11,688 bases of DNA. Origin: JACMJP01 sp046160675. GTDB taxonomy: Bacteria > Bacteroidota > Bacteroidia > Chitinophagales > BACL12. The number at the start of each line of letters is the position of its first letter. The stretch's first letter is position 1. The stretch spans positions 1-11,688 of the forward strand of contig JBJXHH010000061.1 of assembly GCA_046160675.1 (NCBI GenBank), written 5' to 3'. Shown here piece after piece: positions 7,068-11,688 of the stretch. The notes below the pieces were generated by a model, which was not told the origin of the DNA, made no database searches, and was given only the letters and a program-made list of their open reading frames with translations. The position numbers and the translations under genes were made by a program.

Positions 7068-7961
7068 ATGAAGAAGTACCTTTTGATTTTTTTAGCTACA
7101 CCTTTTGTATTTGCATCCTGCAATCAAAAAAAAGTAGATGAAATGGAAAACCAGATTGGCTCACTGGAACAACAAAGCGCCGAATATAAAAAAGGATGGG
7201 ACGAAGCATCCGCAACTATTGAAAGTTATCTTTCAGATTTTAATGAGATAGAAGCCAATCTTGAAGAAATTAAAAAGAACGAGGGCATTATTTCAACTCA
7301 CCTTGAAGGAGAGACAAAACCGGGTCAGAAGCAAAATATCATGAGTAGTATAACTGCTTTAAATGAACTCATTCAGAAAAACAAAACTCTTGTATCTGAT
7401 CTTGATAAAAAATACAAAAACTCAACTTATAAAAATAAAGAGTTGGATAAAATGGTAGCTTCTTTGAATGAAAAGATCATGGAAAAAGAAACAGAGCTGG
7501 CACAATTAAAAATTCAATTGGAACAATCTAATTTTCAAGTTGCTACACTTACAACAGAATTAAACACTGTTTCAGAAGCTAAATCGCAGCTTCAGGAACA
7601 AAATACACAACAGGCAAATGTTATAGCAAAACAAACTGAAGACTTGAATACTGTTTACTATGTTTCAGGTACGTTTAAAGAATTGAAAGAAAAAGGTGTA
7701 GTAGATAAAGAAGGTGGTTTCATCGGCCTTGGAAAAACAAAAGAATTAAGTGATGATTTTAATGCAAGTGCATTTACAAAAGTTGACTTGCGTACATTCA
7801 CTGAATTAACAATCAATTCAAAAAGTGCAAAAGTTGTAACAAATCACCCAACCGCCGCCTACCAGTTAGTGGAAGGAGATAAAGAAATTGAAGAGTTAGT
7901 GATAAGCGATCCTAGCTCTTTCTGGAAATCATCAAAATATCTGGTTGTGCTGACAGATTAA
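7068..7961 (+). CDS. Coiled-coil lipoprotein with a conserved C-terminal domain
   Basis: The chosen ATG at 7068 gives a clean lipoprotein signal, MKKYLLIFLATPFVFASC, with lipobox FASC and lipidated C18; starting at the upstream TTG (7041) would only add nine residues before it. The mature protein (297 residues before processing) is rich in Lys, Glu and Gln. It has heptad-like patterns from about 21 to 72 and 93 to 190 (for example LNEKIMEKETELAQLKIQLEQ), predicting a long coiled coil reaching from the membrane into the periplasm or outward. Residues about 193-297 form a globular tail with LNTVYYVSGTFKELKEKGVVDKEGGFIGLGKT, then VVTNHPTAAYQL and DPSSFWKSSKYLVVL. This tail seems to recur in Bacteroidota lipoproteins; I recall some being labelled Cbp1-family collagen-binding adhesins, but cannot confirm that here. 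It is a single-gene unit with its own promoter and a terminator 35 bases after the stop. Its biochemical role is unknown. Confidence 0.85.
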   Translation: MKKYLLIFLATPFVFASCNQKKVDEMENQIGSLEQQSAEYKKGWDEASATIESYLSDFNEIEANLEEIKKNEGIISTHLEGETKPGQKQNIMSSITALNELIQKNKTLVSDLDKKYKNSTYKNKELDKMVASLNEKIMEKETELAQLKIQLEQSNFQVATLTTELNTVSEAKSQLQEQNTQQANVIAKQTEDLNTVYYVSGTFKELKEKGVVDKEGGFIGLGKTKELSDDFNASAFTKVDLRTFTELTINSKSAKVVTNHPTAAYQLVEGDKEIEELVISDPSSFWKSSKYLVVLTD

Positions 7962-7995
7962 TATTTCGGATGGCTGTATGAGATATTAATCAAAT

Positions 7996-8025
7996 AAAAA
8001 GAGGGTTCTTTGGAACCCTTTTTTA
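7996..8025. terminator. Bidirectional rho-independent terminator
   Basis: GGGTTC (8003-8008) pairs with GAACCC (8013-8018) around a TTTG loop. The stem is flanked by AAAAAGA on the left and TTTTTTA on the right, so a U-rich tail exists in both directions. It sits between the convergent lipoprotein gene (stop 7961) and permease gene (stop 8023). Confidence 0.9.
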
Positions 8026-9426
8026 TTTTCCCTCAGCTTTATTCCTGCTTTGCAGATAATAATACAACGGAATACTGCTTGCAAGAAATAACAAGCCAAC
8101 AAGGCTTTCTTCCGTAGTTGAATACAATGCATTACCTACCAGTACAATACAAAATAGGATGAAGAGAAGAGGAATATATGGGTAACCTATGATCTTTTTT
8201 GTGATAATGCCCTTCCGTTTCATGATAATAAGCCCGATGGCACCACTTCCATAAAAAATAAAACTTGCAAAAATGAGCATATCAGTAAGCTGGTCAAATG
8301 TTCCACTAATTACAAGGATACTAGCCCAGGCTGCCTGGTATATAAGGGCCCAGTATGGAGTCTTGTATTTAGTATGGATTTTCCCAAAGTTTCTGAAGAA
8401 TAATTTTTCCTTTGCCATTTGGAAATAAATTCTTGGGGATGACATGAGGGAAGAATTTGTAGCACCGAAAGTACAGAGCAGGATTAATATTGAAATCAAA
8501 ATAAACCCTCTAACACCCATGATTGTTTTCGCCATCTCCGCCCCTGCAATTTTGTTTCCTTCGGCGTCTATTTGTATATACGCATCTACTGGCAGAGCTT
8601 TCAAATATGCCATATTTACCAACACATAAATGAACATTACAACTGCAGTTCCCCCTATAATAGCTATTGGGATATTTTTTTTCGGGTTTTTTACCTCCCC
8701 TCCAATGTAAGCGATGTTAATCCATCCGTCATAAGCCCAAAAAGCAGCAAGCATGGCAGTAAACATTGCTGAAATTAAAGTGACTCCCGATAAAACGGGT
8801 TTCTCAACGATTGCTGACTGATCAATCTCTGCGCTATTACCTGATAATGCAAACCCTAAAACCACCAGAAGGAGTATACCAATAATTTTTGCTGAAGAAA
8901 AAACATCATTCAGTAATCCTCCTTTTTTTACCCCGAAAATGTTTATTACCGTTAAAATAGCAATTGTAAAAATTGTAAAAAGTTTTACACCGGAATTTGC
9001 AAAAGGATAAATAAAATTACCGATACTTATTTCACTTAAACTTTCTATTGGTTTTTTAAAATGTACTAGGTTATTTACAGATTCACCAAATACATACGCT
9101 ATACTTGCGATACTGGCAGTTTGAATCACGGTAAAGCAAGTCCATCCGAAAATGAAAGCAAAAAATTTCCCATAAATAATTCTGAAATATTCGAATTGCC
9201 CTCCCCCTTCTTCAGTTAGTGTTGCTAACCCTGAATAAGTAAAAACACCGAACATGGAAATTATTCCTGCAATGATCCATGCAAGGATAATTAAACTACT
9301 ATCCCCCAAAGCAGAACTCATAGGGGCAATTTTTTTAAAGACCCCGCTTCCTATCATAGAACTTATAACTAAGAGAATTGCTGTAGTTAGCCCGAGGACT
9401 CTGTTAAGTGAGGGTCTATTGTTCAT
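8023..9426 (-). CDS. APC-superfamily amino-acid permease (LAT-like)
   Basis: This 467-residue integral membrane protein shows about 12 hydrophobic helices, the normal plan of APC transporters (5+5 inverted repeat plus two). Helix 1 carries the unwound substrate-binding motif GSGVF (26-30). Helix 2 follows with LAWIIAGIISMFGVFTYSGLA, then the TEEGGGQFEYFR loop. Helix 6 has the broken FWAYDGW motif (229-235), followed by the conserved GGEVKNPKKNIP loop (242-253). Later helices include ISILILLCTFGATNSSLMSSPRIYFQMA (309-338), also typical. Such proteins import amino acids or exchange them across the inner membrane. The closest characterised types are the LAT family and SteT-like exchangers, but the substrate cannot be read from sequence. 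The start at 9426 gives a short cytoplasmic tail before helix 1. It is divergent from icd with a 97-base gap and is followed by a bidirectional terminator. Confidence 0.93.
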   Translation of the reverse strand: MNNRPSLNRVLGLTTAILLVISSMIGSGVFKKIAPMSSALGDSSLIILAWIIAGIISMFGVFTYSGLATLTEEGGGQFEYFRIIYGKFFAFIFGWTCFTVIQTASIASIAYVFGESVNNLVHFKKPIESLSEISIGNFIYPFANSGVKLFTIFTIAILTVINIFGVKKGGLLNDVFSSAKIIGILLLVVLGFALSGNSAEIDQSAIVEKPVLSGVTLISAMFTAMLAAFWAYDGWINIAYIGGEVKNPKKNIPIAIIGGTAVVMFIYVLVNMAYLKALPVDAYIQIDAEGNKIAGAEMAKTIMGVRGFILISILILLCTFGATNSSLMSSPRIYFQMAKEKLFFRNFGKIHTKYKTPYWALIYQAAWASILVISGTFDQLTDMLIFASFIFYGSGAIGLIIMKRKGIITKKIIGYPYIPLLFILFCIVLVGNALYSTTEESLVGLLFLASSIPLYYYLQSRNKAEGK

Positions 9427-9467
9427 TTCTATTTACTGCAACATTACAAAATCTAAAGTTTATCATT

Positions 9468-9500
9468 CTTGGAACGACTGGAGTCTGAATCTTATCTTTG
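9468..9500 (+). promoter_or_regulatory. Bacteroidota-type promoter for icd
   Basis: TATCTTTG (9493-9500) matches the -7 consensus TAnnTTTG exactly. CTTG (9468-9471) lies 21 bases upstream as a -33 box with one mismatch. Initiation near 9507 leaves a short leader of about 17 bases. It also excludes the longer upstream reading frame (from 9254) as the start of icd. Confidence 0.6.
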
Positions 9501-9523
9501 CCAAAATTTTTAATCAACAAAGA

Positions 9524-10825
9524 ATGGCTGGACAAAAAATAACATTTCAAAACGGTAGACTTAACGTTCCTGATAATCCTGTTATACCATTTATAGAAGG
9601 CGACGGTACCGGCCCGGACATCTGGAAAGCATCCGTAAGAGTGTTTGATGCTGCTGTGGAAAAAGCTTACGGGGGAAAAAGGAAAATAGATTGGCTTGAA
9701 GTTCTTGCCGGTGAAAAGGCTTTTAATCAAACAGCCAACTGGCTTCCTGATGAAACATTGGATGCATTTCGAGAATATCTGGTTGGCATTAAAGGCCCGC
9801 TTACAACTCCTGTAGGCGGAGGAATTCGTTCCCTCAATGTTGCCTTGAGACAAATTCTTGATCTATTTGTTTGCCTGAGACCAGTAAGATATTTTAATGG
9901 CGTTCCTTCTCCGGTTAAAAATCCTGAAAAAGTTAGCATGGTAATTTTCAGGGAAAATACTGAAGATATTTATGCAGGGATAGATTGGGCTGCAGAAAGT
10001 GATCTTACAAATAAATTTCTAAAATGGTTACAGGAAAACTCACCGAAAGATTTTGAGAAAATTCGTTTTGGTACTAAAGAAAAAACAGATGCCTGGGAAG
10101 AATCTTTGAGAAGAATAGGTTCTCCTAACAGGAATGTAGATGTAAAGGTTGGAATTGGTATAAAACCTGTAAGTTATTCAGGTAGTGAACGCTTAATCCA
10201 TTCTGCAATTTCATATGCCATCAAATTCAATCAGAAATCAGTAACCCTTGTTCATAAAGGCAATATCATGAAATATACTGAAGGCGCTTTCAGAGATTGG
10301 GGGTATCAGGTTGCTAAAGAATTTTTTGGTGCTGTAGAATTAGACGGCGGCCCCTGGTGCATCATCCCTGAAGGCAAACCCGGCGCCGGCATCATTATAA
10401 AAGATTCTATTGCCGACATTACTTTACAACAAGTACTCACAAGACCTGATGAATTTGACGTTATAGCCACACTTAATCTGAATGGTGATTACTTAAGTGA
10501 TGCTTTAGCAGCACAGGTAGGTGGAATCGGTATTGCGCCTGGTGCAAATATTAATTATGTAAGTGGCCATGCAATTTTCGAAGCAACACACGGAACAGCC
10601 CCTAAATATGCAAATCAGGATAAAGTAAATCCGGGTTCAGTAATATTAAGCGGCTGCATGATGTTTGAATATCTCGGTTGGCAGGAAGTGAATGACCTCA
10701 TCATCAAAGGCATAGAAAAAGCAATTTCTACAAAAAGAGTAACTTATGATTTTCATCGATTGATGGAAGGAGCTACTTTATTAAAATGCAGTGAATTTGG
10801 AGATGAAATAATTAAAAACATGTAA
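9524..10825 (+). CDS. icd: NADP-dependent isocitrate dehydrogenase (prokaryotic type)
   Basis: Icd catalyses oxidative decarboxylation of isocitrate to 2-oxoglutarate in the TCA cycle, making NADPH; it is a cytosolic homodimer. The 433-residue product is collinear with E. coli Icd (416 residues). It has IPFIEGDGTGPDIW near the start, TTPVGGGIRSLNVALRQ with S103 at the isocitrate-binding and phosphorylation site, and IFRENTEDIYAGI. Further on are VTLVHKGNIMKYTEGAF, LNLNGDYLSDALAAQVGG and FEATHGTAPKYA. NADP rather than NAD use is indicated by K361-Y362 and by Y408 with R412 (TYDFHRLM), equivalents of E. coli K344, Y345, Y391 and R395. Residues 183-209 form an insertion of about 23 residues relative to E. 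coli, just before GIGIKP. The ATG at 9524 is chosen because homology begins there and a promoter lies just upstream; the open frame back to 9254 runs through the divergent permease gene. No aceK or aceBA genes are in view. Confidence 0.97.
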   Translation: MAGQKITFQNGRLNVPDNPVIPFIEGDGTGPDIWKASVRVFDAAVEKAYGGKRKIDWLEVLAGEKAFNQTANWLPDETLDAFREYLVGIKGPLTTPVGGGIRSLNVALRQILDLFVCLRPVRYFNGVPSPVKNPEKVSMVIFRENTEDIYAGIDWAAESDLTNKFLKWLQENSPKDFEKIRFGTKEKTDAWEESLRRIGSPNRNVDVKVGIGIKPVSYSGSERLIHSAISYAIKFNQKSVTLVHKGNIMKYTEGAFRDWGYQVAKEFFGAVELDGGPWCIIPEGKPGAGIIIKDSIADITLQQVLTRPDEFDVIATLNLNGDYLSDALAAQVGGIGIAPGANINYVSGHAIFEATHGTAPKYANQDKVNPGSVILSGCMMFEYLGWQEVNDLIIKGIEKAISTKRVTYDFHRLMEGATLLKCSEFGDEIIKNM

Positions 10826-10887
10826 ATCCAGCAATAAAAAATATAAAATATGGAGCAAGAACCCTTTCAGATATAAGCTACTTAATT

Positions 10888-10960
10888 CGGACTGTTCGCT
10901 ACAAGTCCGCCTCAATACCCACCGCACAAAACCTTCAGCGGGCTTTCCGCTGCCATCCCG
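10888..10960. repeat. Pair of diverged palindromes downstream of icd
   Basis: Two hairpins of the same design lie 51 bases apart. In the first, CGGACT (10888-10893) pairs with AGTCCG (10904-10909) over a 10-base loop. In the second, CGGGCT (10939-10944) pairs with ATCCCG (10955-10960) over a 10-base loop, with one mismatch. On the minus strand the 24-base cores agree at about 16 positions and share AGCG in the loop. The second also allows an alternative stem, CAGCGG (10936-10941) with CCGCTG (10947-10952). The stretch is richer in G+C than its surroundings and I see no gene in 10826-11000. It may be two copies of an interspersed repeat, or part of a structured tail of the icd transcript. Confidence 0.5.
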
Positions 10961-11000
10961 GCTAAAAATAAACTCATCAGATTCTTTGTAAGTCTAAAAT

Positions 11001-11029
11001 AAAAAAGCCCGCCTTTCAGCGAGCTTTTT
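11001..11029 (-). terminator. Rho-independent terminator of the rRNA operon
   Basis: In the minus-strand transcript GCUCGC pairs with GCGGGC (plus-strand 11019-11024 and 11007-11012), using one U-G wobble, around a UGAAAG loop and followed by six U residues. On the plus strand the same position is a C-A mismatch, so the signal is stronger for the rRNA direction. It lies just past the 3' end of 5S rRNA. Confidence 0.85.
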
Positions 11030-11034
11030 AAAAA

Positions 11035-11144
<110 letters not shown>

Positions 11145-11220
11145 AAACTTTAAGAATCGAAATAATGATTCAGAAATAAAGTGACAAAAATTGTTTGAGG
11201 TATAGAAATATTTAAAAAAA

Positions 11221-11688
<468 letters not shown>

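Noticed and set aside
9254..9523. In-frame 90-residue N-terminal extension of isocitrate dehydrogenase
   Set aside because: It overlaps the divergent permease gene, shows no Icd homology, and lies upstream of the predicted promoter (9468-9500). The family start fits the ATG at 9524.

Overview
The window looks like ordinary chromosomal DNA from a member of the phylum Bacteroidota. Four things support this. A large secreted peptidase ends in a type IX secretion (T9SS) sorting domain. There is a PorT-like outer-membrane beta-barrel protein. Start codons lack clear Shine-Dalgarno sequences. Several promoter candidates fit the Bacteroidota pattern TTTG-N19..21-TAnnTTTG. The 5S/23S rRNA sequence and the moderately AT-rich composition agree. 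A Chitinophaga/Sphingobacteria-type lineage is plausible, but I cannot fix the genus.

Layout, left to right. The 3' part of a GT4-type glycosyltransferase (+) enters from the left edge and converges on a 999-aa M36/fungalysin-like zinc peptidase with a T9SS tail (-); a bidirectional hairpin terminator separates them. Next comes a two-gene minus-strand operon: an 89-aa protein of unknown function followed by a PhnP-like metallo-beta-lactamase-fold hydrolase. Divergent from it is a small outer-membrane beta-barrel protein (+), which converges almost end to end on ruvB (-). Divergent from ruvB is a coiled-coil lipoprotein (+). This converges, over a second bidirectional terminator, on a 12-helix amino-acid permease (-). 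Divergent from the permease is NADP-dependent isocitrate dehydrogenase (icd, +), which runs toward the 3' end of an rRNA operon on the minus strand (5S, then the 3' part of 23S). The 200-base gap between icd and 5S holds the rRNA terminator and a pair of diverged palindromes.

The genes are mostly single-gene units with different jobs: envelope and secreted functions (glycosyltransferase, peptidase, barrel protein, lipoprotein, permease) and housekeeping (RuvB branch migration, TCA-cycle Icd, rRNA). I see no mobile element, CRISPR array, toxin-antitoxin or defence cluster, or biosynthetic cluster, and I do not think the window holds a new multi-gene system. The points most worth a second look are the palindrome pair downstream of icd, the uncharacterised small protein paired with the PhnP-like hydrolase, the unusual metal-ligand spacing of the secreted peptidase, and an insertion in Icd.
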